This document shows, in pieces, positions 20,100 through 29,156 of a stretch of DNA of 64,000 nucleotides. The notes under the pieces were generated by a model that was not told the DNA's origin, ran no database searches, and saw nothing but the letters and a program-made list of their open reading frames with translations. Location: contig NZ_CP012069.2 of NCBI RefSeq assembly GCF_001189515.2, forward strand, positions 2,170,001 through 2,234,000. The letters are read 5' to 3'. The position numbers and the translations under genes are program-made. Position 1 is the first letter of the stretch. Each line of letters begins with the position of its first letter. The DNA comes from Olsenella sp. oral taxon 807 (GTDB lineage: Bacteria; Actinomycetota; Coriobacteriia; Coriobacteriales; Atopobiaceae).

Positions 20100-20468
20100 A
20101 TGCAACAAGTAGACGCGGCCATGGAGTGGACAATCATGTCAGAGTGCGACATCCCAAGGGACATGGGCAGCATGCTCGTGCCTGGCGAGGAGCCGGCTGC
20201 GGCCTTCACGACGATACGGGACAGGGCTGTGCTGACGAACCGTCGCCTCATCATCAAGGATATCGAGCCCATAACGGGAAAGTCGACCGAGGTCTATTCC
20301 CTTCCTTGGAAATCCGTCAGCTCCTGGGCGTTCGTGAACTCCAACAAGATAACTGAGTTCAGCTCGACGCTACGCATATGGATGTCCGGCGAACTGATGG
20401 CAATACGGATACGGCGTGGCGTGGACCTCAACAAGATAGACGCCATCATAGCCCAGCACGTGCTGTAG
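20100..20468 (+). CDS. bacterial PH-domain protein, first tandem copy
   Basis: 122 residues, a single domain. The segments SMLVPGEEPAAAFTTIRDRA, VLTNRRLIIKD and YSLPWKSVSSW are typical of small bacterial pleckstrin-homology-like (bPH_1) proteins, whose function is unknown. AAGGAGAAGAG stands ahead of the ATG. The gene 246 bp downstream is a paralogue with about half of its residues identical. Confidence 0.75.
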   Translation: MQQVDAAMEWTIMSECDIPRDMGSMLVPGEEPAAAFTTIRDRAVLTNRRLIIKDIEPITGKSTEVYSLPWKSVSSWAFVNSNKITEFSSTLRIWMSGELMAIRIRRGVDLNKIDAIIAQHVL

Positions 20469-20713
20469 GGACTCAGACAGGCCCACCACCAGGCGCGGCA
20501 TCTGAGCAGCCGGGGCCGTCAGAGACCCTGGCGTCCTTGGTGCCCATCTCAATCCGCCCTGCCACTCCCCTACCCAAGGCATCACCCGCCTCAAGAGACG
20601 GGTTTCAAAGCCTTCCCGAAGGATGGGCCATCACCTCGGCCCAGGTAAAGGATGGGGTAGGATCTAAGTCGTTCGGATGGGAGAAAGTCAAACGGCGCGA
20701 CCAAGGAGGAGCC

Positions 20714-21079
20714 ATGTCGATCGAGCAAACCATGGAGTGGACGTTCATGTCCGAGTGCGCGGTTCCAAAGGATGTGGAGGACATGCTCGTCCCCGGCGAG
20801 GAGGCATGCGCCGCCTTCAAGACGATACGGGACAAGGCCATCCTCACCAGCCACCGGCTCATCATCAGAAATGCGGAGGGCATGACGGGGCAGAAGGTCG
20901 AGATGTACTCCCTGCCTTGGAAATCCGTCATATCCTGGGTCTCCACAAACTCGGGCATGATAGTGGACTACAACTCCGAGCTGTGTATGTGGACCCTCCT
21001 CGGACAGGTGACGATAAAGCTCGGGCGAGGGATAGACATCCGCAGGATCGACTCCATCCTCGCACAGTGCGCGCTCTAG
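20714..21079 (+). CDS. bacterial PH-domain protein, second tandem copy
   Basis: 121 residues, with the same layout as the preceding gene: DMLVPGEEACAAFKTIRDKA, ILTSHRLIIRN, YSLPWKSVISW and a C-terminal helix RRIDSILAQCAL. AAGGAGGAGCC is the ribosome site. The tandem duplication with strong conservation of the PWKS segment suggests both copies are expressed; partners are unknown. A WYL-domain regulator gene starts 58 bp downstream. Confidence 0.75.
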   Translation: MSIEQTMEWTFMSECAVPKDVEDMLVPGEEACAAFKTIRDKAILTSHRLIIRNAEGMTGQKVEMYSLPWKSVISWVSTNSGMIVDYNSELCMWTLLGQVTIKLGRGIDIRRIDSILAQCAL

Positions 21080-21137
21080 CCACCGAGGTGAACCCGCACG
21101 AGCGGCGGTTCGCGACGATGAGGTTGCGAGAGACGTC

Positions 21138-22046
21138 TTGAAAGTCGACAGGCTCGTAGGCATACTCTCCGTCCTGCTACAGCGAGACAAGATGACCGCC
21201 CCAGAACTAGCGGAGCTCTTTGAGGTGTCCAGACGCACCATAGCCCGTGACATCGACTCGCTCAACATGGCGGGCATCCCCATACAGACAACGCGAGGTA
21301 CACGTGGCGGGATCCGCATCATGAAAGGCTACCGCCTCGACAAGACCGCACTGACCTCAGCTGACCTGCAGTCCATCCTCGCCGGGCTGAGGGGGCTTGA
21401 TAGCGCAAGCAAGACCAGGCGCTATGCCGCGCTCATGGAGAAGCTGTCCGCAGGCTCGTCGACGACAATCGCCGCAGACGAGCACGTTCTCATCAATCTT
21501 GCGGCCTGGGACAGGGCCACCGTCTCTGAGCGCATCGAGACGGTCCATGAGGCCATCGAGGAACAGCGGAGCCTGTCGTTTCTCTACGTCGCACCATCAG
21601 GCGAGACGCACAGGACCATCGACCCCTACTACCTTATCTTCGAGTGGTCGAGCTGGTACGTATGGGGATATTGCGAGCTGCGAGATGACTTTCGCCTCTT
21701 CAAGCTGAGCCGCATGACCGACATGAAGGTCGAGAGTCCCTTCGCGAGCAGAGAGGCTCCTCTCCCCCAGCTGTCGGGCGATTGCGTCTTCCCAAAGAGG
21801 TGTCGGGTGAGGGCACGAATCCAGCCTCAATGCCGCTGGCGCCTCATCGAGGAGTTCGGGCCGACCTCCCTCACGGAGTGCGAGGACGGCATGCTGCTCT
21901 TCTCTGCCGGCTTTTCCTGCCAAGAGCAGGCGATGACCTGGGTCCTATCGCTCGGTGACGGGATCGAGCTCTTGGAGCCAGTCGCGTTGCGCGCCGAGCT
22001 GGCAGAGTTCGGGCAACGGCTTCGGGAAAGGTACGATAGGGTATGA
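21138..22046 (+). CDS. HTH and WYL-domain transcriptional regulator (YafY/DeoR-like)
   Basis: 302 residues from a TTG start. The N-terminal winged helix is DKMTAPELAELFEVSRRTIARDID; a WYL domain follows (IDPYYLIFEWSSWYVWGYCE with R/W positions, about residues 160-185) and a WCX-like C-terminus. WYL domains are thought to bind nucleic acids or nucleotides and control DNA-damage or defence genes. Same strand as the two PH-domain genes, possibly their regulator. Confidence 0.85.
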   Translation: MKVDRLVGILSVLLQRDKMTAPELAELFEVSRRTIARDIDSLNMAGIPIQTTRGTRGGIRIMKGYRLDKTALTSADLQSILAGLRGLDSASKTRRYAALMEKLSAGSSTTIAADEHVLINLAAWDRATVSERIETVHEAIEEQRSLSFLYVAPSGETHRTIDPYYLIFEWSSWYVWGYCELRDDFRLFKLSRMTDMKVESPFASREAPLPQLSGDCVFPKRCRVRARIQPQCRWRLIEEFGPTSLTECEDGMLLFSAGFSCQEQAMTWVLSLGDGIELLEPVALRAELAEFGQRLRERYDRV

Positions 22047-22205
22047 CAGACTTCGGTATGCGTGCGTCCGCAGGTCGCCTTGGCCGAAACGGATGCCAAC
22101 CAAAGTGCCCGCTGCCTCCCGCTCCAGAATTTGCGGAGTACGAAGACCTACGAGACAGCAGCCTAATGATACTCTCGACCATGAGGTGGCGCTGTCGACC
22201 AGAAC

Positions 22206-23063
22206 CTAGCCCTTGGGTGTAAGAAGCTCTTGCACCTCGGCTACCTTGTCGTCCTGACCCGCGAGCGCCCTCTTTCCCCATCCCCACCCCAGCACCTCGT
22301 TAAAGCGATCGATGGCCCTCCACCCACCGCCGTCCACCGCGCTTATGGAGGCTCCCTGCTGAAGCATCCTTCTCAGAATCGCCATATCGGTGTCATCGAT
22401 GCCGTTTCCGCACATAGAGACAACAAAAGAGTTGATCGGAGGCCTGTCGGTGGGCTCGCCGGCGGGCGCTCCCGCATCCAGCAGGACACTGACAAGCTGG
22501 GGGTTATAGGTGTCCTTACCAGACTGGAGGGTCGACTCCGCATGAGGGCCAGACGCGCCCCCATCCTCCCAGTTGCACGCGGCTCTGAGATCGTTTCCAT
22601 CAGGCGTGACACCCCGGTCGAGCAGAACCTTGGCCGTTGACGGATCGTCCTCTTTGATCGCTAGATCCAAGAGTGATTGCCCAAGGCTCACAGCACGCTG
22701 GTCCGAAGGGTCACCGACGGCGACACCAGGCTGCGAGTCGAGCATGCGAGCAAGTCCCTCGGCATCATGTGAGTGCACGTAGGCATAGGCCCTGTCCGAT
22801 ATATCCCGCTGTGCCTTGTACGGAGCGTCCAAGACAGCAATGAAGATGACCGCACCGATCACGAGGGTGAGCGGAATCAAACCAAGGATGAAGAGGACGA
22901 TGGGGATGGCCTTCTTGGCGCCGAGGTTCTCTCCCCGCGCGGCACGCCCCCTTGCACCGGCGGCAAAGACGGCAGAGACGATGATGCCTGCGAGGATGAA
23001 TCCGATGGCCACAAGTGCGAGCAGAAACCAAAACCCGAGCAACACGACAAAGAAGCCAGCCAT
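22206..23063 (-). CDS. membrane protein with ankyrin-like repeats
   Basis: About 285 residues. Two N-terminal membrane helices (FFVVLLGFWFLLALVAIGFI and IPIVLFILGLIPLTLVIGAV) with a basic loop between them, followed by a soluble part with ankyrin-like units (SLLDLAIKEDDPSTAKVLLD, PQLVSVLLDAGAPAGEPT, MAILRRMLQQGASISAVDG). The soluble part faces outside if both helices span the membrane and the N-terminus is outside, but topology is not certain. The ATG at 23063 is preferred to a TTG five codons upstream. Function unknown; convergent with the WYL gene. Confidence 0.7.
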   Translation of the reverse strand: MAGFFVVLLGFWFLLALVAIGFILAGIIVSAVFAAGARGRAARGENLGAKKAIPIVLFILGLIPLTLVIGAVIFIAVLDAPYKAQRDISDRAYAYVHSHDAEGLARMLDSQPGVAVGDPSDQRAVSLGQSLLDLAIKEDDPSTAKVLLDRGVTPDGNDLRAACNWEDGGASGPHAESTLQSGKDTYNPQLVSVLLDAGAPAGEPTDRPPINSFVVSMCGNGIDDTDMAILRRMLQQGASISAVDGGGWRAIDRFNEVLGWGWGKRALAGQDDKVAEVQELLTPKG

Positions 23064-23251
23064 ATGCAAGCACCCCAAACGGACGAGAACGCAAGTCTTC
23101 GAGAGAACAGGGCTCAGACCTAGGGATGGTTTGATGGTCTCCTTCCCGCTCCCCTCTTACATTGTAGGTCACATGACAGGAGGAGTCTCAAACGTTCGAA
23201 GAGCATCGCCAGGGTAGGTATCGCGGGGATAGGCGTCTGCGGGGAGCAGAA

Positions 23252-23670
23252 TGCGGGTTTCCGTGAGGCTGGAGATGCAGAGTGCGCTTTTCCGTGAGGG
23301 TGTGGTCGCAGAATGCGCTTTTCCGTAGAGTGCGCTTTTCCTCACCTGCACAAACGTGGCGTCGCCTCACGGAAAGACGCACTCTGTGCCCGGGCACTCA
23401 CGGAAAGGTGCACTCTGGCAACCGACAGGTTGTAGGGTGCGCTTTTCGGTGAGGTTCGCAGGCAGAATGCGCTTTTCCGTGAGGCGGGCTCTGGGCGAGC
23501 AAGTCAAAGTGCGCTTTTCCGTGAGATCAAACGTACAGAATGCGCTTTTCCGTGAGGGTGTGGTCGCAGAATGCGCTTTTCCGTAGAGTGCGCTTTTCCT
23601 CACCTGCACAAACGTGGCGTCGCCTCACGGAAAGACGCACTCTGTGCCCGGGCACTCACGGAAAAGCGCA
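23252..23670. repeat. mirrored array 2 of the 16-bp motif, with an internally duplicated module
   Basis: The same motif as at 19167. Forward starts are 23252, 23283, 23314 (half), 23331 (half); reverse starts 23366 and 23397; then forward 23438, 23468, 23510, 23541, 23572 (half), 23589 (half); reverse 23624 and 23655. Steps are 31 in most places, once 30 and once 42. The piece 23298-23407 is repeated almost exactly at 23556-23665, including the motif-free centre. The array fills the gap between the ankyrin-like gene and the response regulator. Confidence 0.85.
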
Positions 23671-23768
23671 TTTTGGGAAGGACGAACGACGCCGCGCGAG
23701 GCGCCACGAGCAACTGACCGCAGAGCCCGAAGCCACAAGCCTACCAAACCTGTCTGCATACACCAAGG

Positions 23769-24428
23769 TCACGAGAAGCGCCCAGCCTTGTACCAGGCCA
23801 CGGCTATCTGCACGCGATCCCTCAGCCCGAGCTTTGAGAGGATACGCGTGATGGAGCGCTTGACCGACGAAGCCTCTATAGACAGTCGCTCGGCTATCTC
23901 GGCGTTGGAGAGGCCCTCAGAGACGAGCTCGGCCATCTTGAGCTCTCGCGGCGGCAGCACGGAGAAGCGGTCGGAGGCAGATGGCGTGCGGTTGGGAATG
24001 ACCCGCGCTATGAGCTCGCGTGTCACGCGCGGAGAAAGCACAGCGTCGCCTGCCGCCACCGAGCGGATCGCCCCCACGATCGTGCCGACCGCTGAGTCCT
24101 TAAGCAGAAACCCGGACGCCCCGACGGCAAGCGCGCCAAACGCATAGTCGTCTTGGTCATAGGTGGTGAGGACAAGCACGTGGACGGAGGGCCAAGAGCG
24201 CACGATGCGACGCGTGGCATCTATGCCGTCCATGACGGGCATGCGCACGTCCATGAGGACGACGTCAGGCAGCGCCGCGCCAGACGCGTCGAGGCAACGC
24301 AGCTCCTCCATAGCCTTAGCGCCGTTCGCGCAGCGCGAGACTACGTGAAGATCGGCAAACTTGGACATCATGAGCGTGAGCCCGTCTCGCACCTCCCGCT
24401 GATCGTCTACCAGCATCACCCGTATCAT
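23769..24428 (-). CDS. NarL/FixJ-family response regulator
   Basis: About 219 residues. Receiver domain with VMLVDDQREVRDG, phospho-acceptor Asp in VVLMDVRMPVMDG, and Lys in FLLKDSAV; LuxR-type helix-turn-helix at the C-terminus (LVSEGLSNAEIAERLSIEASSVKRSITRI region). The ATG at 24428 overlaps the kinase stop (TGATG), so the two are translated together. Probably activates the ABC exporter operon upstream in response to an envelope stress or peptide. Confidence 0.92.
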   Translation of the reverse strand: MIRVMLVDDQREVRDGLTLMMSKFADLHVVSRCANGAKAMEELRCLDASGAALPDVVLMDVRMPVMDGIDATRRIVRSWPSVHVLVLTTYDQDDYAFGALAVGASGFLLKDSAVGTIVGAIRSVAAGDAVLSPRVTRELIARVIPNRTPSASDRFSVLPPRELKMAELVSEGLSNAEIAERLSIEASSVKRSITRILSKLGLRDRVQIAVAWYKAGRFS

Positions 24429-25384
24429 CAAGCACTCTCATCCTGACACGGCTGTCCCCCGTTCTGGCACGGCTGGATTTCGTCCCCACACAGCTGGTCC
24501 TTTGCAGGGGGGATGAGGGCCTCGAGGGACCATCCGCCCTCGTCGGGTCCCCACGAGAGAGACCCGCCCAGGGCGACCAAGCGCTCCTTGAGGCGGCGCA
24601 GTCCCGTCCCGGCGTCCTTTCCCGCAGAACGGGAACCCTCACCTGCCCTGTCGCCACAGTTGCCATCGTCGCGAACCGCCACGGCACAGCAGCCGTCAGC
24701 GCGATGATCGACCGATACGACGACGCAGCCTGCGTCCTGGGCGTGGCGCAGCATGTTCGTGATGCCCTCACGCACCACCAGGTATGCGAGCTCAGACTGG
24801 ACGCCGTCGGTGGGCCTGCGCCCCGTCTCAGAGAATGGGGCGGCGACGCCTGCGGCATGCGCCCGCTCGGGCAGGCGGGCGATCTGCTCCCAAGAGCGTT
24901 CGGAAACCGTCACTGCCGTCCCCTCCGGCACCTCGAGAGCGGCGACAGCCCGACGCGTATCCGCGAGGCCTGCGCGGGCAAGCTCGCTCACCCGATCGAG
25001 GACCTCGCCCGCATCCTGCCCTGCCGCCCTCGCGCCCTCCACGAGCGCGATGATCGCAGTGAGATCGTGCCCGACGCTGTCGTGAAGCTCACCCGCCACG
25101 CGAGCCCGGGTCTCGGCATCGCGGCGGATCCTGTCGTATGTCTCGGCGCGGCGCAGCGCGCGTCTACGCTCAAGCTGCGAGCGGGTGGCATCGAAGGCAA
25201 GCCACAGGACGCAGGCGAATAGCGCGATGAAGATGGACACGAGCGCAATGGCAGCCCAGGCGATGGTCGGGGAGTCATTTGCCTGCGGCACGCTGAGTGT
25301 GAGGCCAACCAAGACGAGAGCGACGGAAAGCATCAGGGCAAATCTGCGAAATGATCCTCTCGGCAGACGACTCGTCCCCATCAT
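24428..25384 (-). CDS. two-component sensor histidine kinase (HisKA_3 type)
   Basis: About 318 residues. Two membrane helices (FALMLSVALVLVGLTLSV and WAAIALVSIFIALFACVLW), the dimerisation/phospho-acceptor box ARVAGELHDSVGHDLTAI with His, and a HATPase domain ending DAGTGLRRLKERLVALGG. The short extracellular loop suggests sensing within the membrane. ATG 25384 is chosen because TAGGAG precedes it; the frame is open to 25681 but that part overlaps the permease gene and has no kinase-like sequence. Confidence 0.88.
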   Translation of the reverse strand: MMGTSRLPRGSFRRFALMLSVALVLVGLTLSVPQANDSPTIAWAAIALVSIFIALFACVLWLAFDATRSQLERRRALRRAETYDRIRRDAETRARVAGELHDSVGHDLTAIIALVEGARAAGQDAGEVLDRVSELARAGLADTRRAVAALEVPEGTAVTVSERSWEQIARLPERAHAAGVAAPFSETGRRPTDGVQSELAYLVVREGITNMLRHAQDAGCVVVSVDHRADGCCAVAVRDDGNCGDRAGEGSRSAGKDAGTGLRRLKERLVALGGSLSWGPDEGGWSLEALIPPAKDQLCGDEIQPCQNGGQPCQDESA

Positions 25385-25544
25385 GGCACTCCTATCAGCG
25401 ACAAGCCTCACGACCGCGGGCACATGGGCACGGTCATGGCGCCCGTGGCGTACGGCACGCGCCGCCTCACCACTCGCACCAGCCAACTCACCCAGTCCCA
25501 ATCCCACCATCAGACCCATGATAGCCCACGTCCACCCTCCCAAG

Positions 25545-26339
25545 CTACTGGGCCGACCTGCGGGCAAACAGCACGAAGGCGATCGCGCCCGACAGGGTTG
25601 TCCATCCGACCAAGACCGCCACGGCAGTTGGCACAGACATGGCCACTTCGGGGTATGAGCTCGTGACGAGGTTAGGCTCAAAGAGCATCACTCCCACCAC
25701 GGTGGGCAGCCAGCGCGTGAGTGTCGTGATCGACAGCAGGATAAAGGTCATGAGCGACATGCCGGTCATGATAAACAGCGGGACGGCCGCGTCACGGAAG
25801 GCATGCGTCAAGAAGAAGGAGATGAGCGCGCAAACAACCAGGTAGAAGGTCCCTCCCACCCAGTGCAGAGCCAGCTCTGCGGGAATCCCCTCCCTTATCA
25901 CCGAGAGCTCCCCGAGCCTCCACTGCGAGACAAGCGACAGGCTGATAACCGACACCATTGCAACGACCAGGCAGAACAGCGTCAGGACAAGGGTCTGCGC
26001 GACCAGAAGGGGAAGCTTTTTCTGCATGACCAAAAGGCTCGTCCGCAGACCGTGGTCGCGATACTCCCCCGAAGCGCAGAGCACACCGACAGCCACCATG
26101 CCAAGCCCGCAGAGGGGCACCATGTCGAACCCCATGCCCTCGTAGGTCAGGCCAGGAGCCAGAAGTTTGCTTCCCTCCTGCATGTACCTTACCACCACTG
26201 GCGTATCGAACCACGTGATAGATATGCCCGTCGCAAGGGAGAGGAGCGCGACAACCATGATGGCACGATGGCTGAGCAGCTTGACAGCCTCGGCCCTCAG
26301 GTAGCAGCCAAAGCCAACGCCTCCTCGTACGCCCGTCAT
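25545..26339 (-). CDS. ABC-2 type transporter permease
   Basis: 264 residues with about six hydrophobic helices (for example IMVVALLSLATGISITWF, LVLTLFCLVVAMVSVISL, VVCALISFFLTHAF). ATG overlaps the ATPase stop by ATGA, so the two are co-translated. It pairs with the permease at 27156 and the ATPase to form an exporter similar to antibiotic or lantibiotic self-protection pumps. Confidence 0.85.
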   Translation of the reverse strand: MTGVRGGVGFGCYLRAEAVKLLSHRAIMVVALLSLATGISITWFDTPVVVRYMQEGSKLLAPGLTYEGMGFDMVPLCGLGMVAVGVLCASGEYRDHGLRTSLLVMQKKLPLLVAQTLVLTLFCLVVAMVSVISLSLVSQWRLGELSVIREGIPAELALHWVGGTFYLVVCALISFFLTHAFRDAAVPLFIMTGMSLMTFILLSITTLTRWLPTVVGVMLFEPNLVTSSYPEVAMSVPTAVAVLVGWTTLSGAIAFVLFARRSAQ

Positions 26340-27094
26340 GACGCCTCCCTCCCAGAAAGGCTCCCGCCGTCACGGAAGTCTCTCGACACATACTCTCCCT
26401 TACCGGCAGTCCAGTCGAAGTAGGCCTCCTCCAGGTCGCGATGACCGGCGACGAGCTCAGAGGTCACACCCCGCCTTACGATGCGCCCTTGGGTCATGAC
26501 CACCAAATCGTCGGCCGTCTCCTGCACCTCATGCAGCAGGTGGCTCGTCACGAGGACCGTCCTGTCCTCACCTGCGAGCCTGCGAACGAGGGATCGGACC
26601 CAGCGTATCCCCTCGGCATCCAAACCGTTCATGGGCTCGTCGAGCACCACGGTTTTGGGATCCCCGAGTAGCGCGGCGGCGATTCCCAGGCGCTGCCCCA
26701 TGCCAAGCGAAAAGGTCGAGACGCGCTTGCTCGCAGCCGAGGCAAGGCCCACCTCATCCAAGACCTTGGCTATGTGCCTCCGATCGATGCCATTGCTTGC
26801 GGCGAGCCAGGCGAGGTGCGCCCGGGGAGTGCGAAACCCTGCGGCCCCCGATCCGTCAAAGAGCACCCCCACCTCGCGAAGCGGGGCTGTAAGGTCGCGG
26901 TAAGCCCTCCCGTCAACGAGGGCCACGCCACAGTCGGCCCGCTCGAGCCCAAGGAGGACGCGTATGGTGGTGGTCTTTCCGGCGCCGTTTGGACCGAGCA
27001 GCGCCGTGACGCGTCCGGCCGCAGCCGTGAAGCTCACGTTATCCACCGCCTTCCTTCCGCCATAGGACTTCGTCAGCCCTCGCACATCTATCAT
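26336..27094 (-). CDS. ABC transporter ATP-binding protein
   Basis: 252 residues. Walker A LLGPNGAGKTTT, ABC signature STFSLGMGQRLGIAAALLG, Walker B KTVVLDEPMNGLD and H-loop VTSHLLHEV. The AAGGAAG ribosome site is ahead of the ATG. Drives export through the two ABC-2 permeases; the closest functional analogues are BcrA/LanF-type pumps. Substrate unknown. Confidence 0.93.
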   Translation of the reverse strand: MIDVRGLTKSYGGRKAVDNVSFTAAAGRVTALLGPNGAGKTTTIRVLLGLERADCGVALVDGRAYRDLTAPLREVGVLFDGSGAAGFRTPRAHLAWLAASNGIDRRHIAKVLDEVGLASAASKRVSTFSLGMGQRLGIAAALLGDPKTVVLDEPMNGLDAEGIRWVRSLVRRLAGEDRTVLVTSHLLHEVQETADDLVVMTQGRIVRRGVTSELVAGHRDLEEAYFDWTAGKGEYVSRDFRDGGSLSGREAS

Positions 27095-27120
27095 GTCGCC
27101 ACTTCCTTTCGTATCGTTTG

Positions 27121-27164
27121 CCTATGTGCCTACCTACACACGCCTATGTGCCTACCTACACGCC
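27121..27164. repeat. 22-bp tandem duplication
   Basis: CCTATGTGCCTACCTACAC recurs at 27121 and 27143, in the gap between the ATPase gene and the upstream permease. It runs over the last codons of the permease at 27156, so it may have altered that C-terminus. Confidence 0.7.
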
Positions 27165-27938
27165 CCACCTGGCTATGGACACGCGGGCTCCCGCGTAGAC
27201 CACGACAAGCCAAGCCACCATCGCGGCGATGGGGGCGAACCCGACGCCCTCTCCCCTCGAGAGGGATCGGAGGAGCCCGCTCACCAGCTGGTCGGGGAGC
27301 CAGTTCGCGAGCTTGGTGATCGTGCAAAGGATGGAGGAGAGCATCAGGAGCATAGCGATGGTCACCGCCATGACGGGCAGGGACCTCCTCACGCAGACCG
27401 ACGCGCACATCACGAGCAGGGCAAGCTCCACCCACCAGGTAACGAGCAGGGCAAGTTGGGGAAGGTCTGCGTCGGTCGGGGCCGCCGAGACCCCGTGGAC
27501 CACAAGGGCAACCGTACGCGCCGCGTATGCCCCGCCGGCCGAGGCCAGCGACGCAGGGAGGGTGATCGCGACAGTTGCCGCAATCTTCGCGGCAAGGAGC
27601 CTCCCCCTTCGCGGAACCGCGAGTAGGGAGGAGGCCAGCCCCGTTCCCTCCTCCACGCGCAGCAAGAGGCAGCCGACAAGGACAAACCCAAGCCGTGACA
27701 CGGAAAACACGTATTGGTAGGCAGACGTGGGGGTCAGTCCCCCGGCGTTCTCGGGATGGACGAGCGCCGTGTGCGTGAGGTAGGCGCCCGCAAGCATCGA
27801 GATGGAGACAGTAAGCCCAAGCGTCACCCACATCACGGGATAGGAGCGTAGCTTCAGCAACTCCGCGTGAAGCGCCCTCAGAAACCCCGACGACCCTCGC
27901 CCACATCCCATCCCCACCGCGTGTCTCGCTGTACCCAT
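27156..27938 (-). CDS. ABC-2 type transporter permease, first gene of the exporter operon
   Basis: 260 residues with six hydrophobic helices (VMWVTLGLTVSISMLAGAYL, LALLVTWWVELALLVMCASV, IAAMVAWLVVVYAGARVSI). GGGAGGATAG precedes the ATG at 27938. First gene of the operon permease-ATPase-permease-kinase-regulator. The last codons overlap a 22-bp duplication. Confidence 0.83.
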   Translation of the reverse strand: MGTARHAVGMGCGRGSSGFLRALHAELLKLRSYPVMWVTLGLTVSISMLAGAYLTHTALVHPENAGGLTPTSAYQYVFSVSRLGFVLVGCLLLRVEEGTGLASSLLAVPRRGRLLAAKIAATVAITLPASLASAGGAYAARTVALVVHGVSAAPTDADLPQLALLVTWWVELALLVMCASVCVRRSLPVMAVTIAMLLMLSSILCTITKLANWLPDQLVSGLLRSLSRGEGVGFAPIAAMVAWLVVVYAGARVSIARWGV

Positions 27939-28056
27939 CGGCTATCCTCCCCACGTCCTGCCACGCCAAGGCCACTGGCCTTCAGCCTCCCGTGGCTCCA
28001 TTTCCAGAGCCCCATACAAGCACGAAACGTTGGCGGGCGGCATAAAAGACAGTGAT

Positions 28057-28194
28057 TGCCACCCGAGGGTGGCACGCGCGCGGCGCCCGTGCACGTAGGC
28101 AACCGCCCGCCAGATTGCGGGGCACTATGAAAAAGGAGCCAACTGGGCAAATACGTCCGAGCAACCCCCCGCCAGGCTGCGGGGCGGTTGCTCG
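28057..28194. terminator. hairpins between the deacetylase gene and the exporter operon
   Basis: The 27939-28306 gap holds no gene. It contains a perfect hairpin TGCCACCC-GA-GGGTGGCA (28057-28074) and a strong longer one with arms CGAGCAACC-CCCCGC and GCGGGG-CGGTTGCTCG (28158-28194). The left arm of the second hairpin is nearly repeated at about 28100-28125. There is no U-run, so these may be terminators that need a factor or structural leader elements. Confidence 0.5.
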
Positions 28195-28306
28195 AGGACC
28201 CGATGGCGCTTGCGTCAGGATCCACCAGCTCATCTCCGAGTCAGAACCATGGTTGGCGAGCACGTCGGAGCGTCTGGCTCAGGCCCCTGCACGCGAGCGG
28301 ATGGGG

Positions 28307-29071
28307 CTACAGGTCCCGGTAGTCTACGAGCCTGAGGTCGGGCTGCGCCTCGAGCCATGAGCGCAATTCGGGGTCGATGAGGGCATCGACCTCCTTGGTG
28401 CGGTCCTCGGTGAGCGAGGAGTGAGTGAGAATGAACTGGTCGAGGTAGCCGGGGTGACAGACGAAGACCACGGTCTCCCCGTCCCCCATGTCCCCGACGG
28501 CCTCCTTGATAGCAGCTTTAGGGCTGTAGCCAGGCAACATGGAGCGCATTACCATGCGGACGTCGGTCGAGCCGCAGCGTACGGTGGCTCTGGGATCAAA
28601 CGAGACGGGCTGTTCCTTGAGGCCGTGGTTTTCCGCCACATGGGAGATGGCACGCATGAGGTTGACGCTCTGGACTGCGTGCGCCTCGAAGTAGTCAGGC
28701 TCGCGACCCGCAATCTGGCAAAAGCGCTCAAGCTGGGCCTCAATCTCGATGACCGCCTCATCGAACGCCACGAAGTCGTGCCCTTCCTTGAAGCAATCTC
28801 GATACTCTTGGCTGCTCTTGAACTCGCCGCCCTCCTGCAGAAGGCTGCCGATCTTGCTGGGATCTGCGCACGGCCTGCCAAGGCAGACGTTGGTGTGCTG
28901 TCCGACGGCGACGTTTTGATCAGAGATCCACGACCAGCCGCGCCCGGCCTCGGGCATGTTGGGCATGACCCCTACGGAGCGGACGAGACCCTCGCGTACG
29001 GTGCGGGCAATGCCGAGGTCCACCGCATAGCTGTAACCCATGTCATCGGCACGGATGAGGAGCTGCTTCAT
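28307..29071 (-). CDS. YdjC/ChbG-family carbohydrate deacetylase
   Basis: 254 residues. The metal-site Asp pair is in LLIRADDMGYSYAVDLGI, a His in VGQHTNVCLGRPC, and a later His in FEAHAVQSVNLM; these are the features of the chitooligosaccharide deacetylase-like fold. GGGAGGA stands before the ATG at 29071. It follows the PTS gene by 85 bp on the same strand, so the sugar imported is likely N-acetylated or otherwise acylated (for example chitobiose), which is inference. Confidence 0.85.
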   Translation of the reverse strand: MKQLLIRADDMGYSYAVDLGIARTVREGLVRSVGVMPNMPEAGRGWSWISDQNVAVGQHTNVCLGRPCADPSKIGSLLQEGGEFKSSQEYRDCFKEGHDFVAFDEAVIEIEAQLERFCQIAGREPDYFEAHAVQSVNLMRAISHVAENHGLKEQPVSFDPRATVRCGSTDVRMVMRSMLPGYSPKAAIKEAVGDMGDGETVVFVCHPGYLDQFILTHSSLTEDRTKEVDALIDPELRSWLEAQPDLRLVDYRDL

Positions 29072-29156
29072 ATTGGTTTTTCCTCCCGAAGATAGCGCAG
29101 CCAGCACAACAGAGCCACTGTAGCGCATCGCAGCGGCCACAAGCCAAGGATATGTC

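Noticed and set aside
19167-23670. The repeat arrays as CRISPR
   Set aside because: Conserved parts are only 16-21 bp, intervening parts about 10-15 bp, orientation flips within each array and no cas genes are near.
24428-25681. A longer histidine kinase starting at 25681
   Set aside because: That start lies inside the permease gene; the added segment is Arg/His-rich without membrane or sensor features, while ATG 25384 has a good ribosome site.
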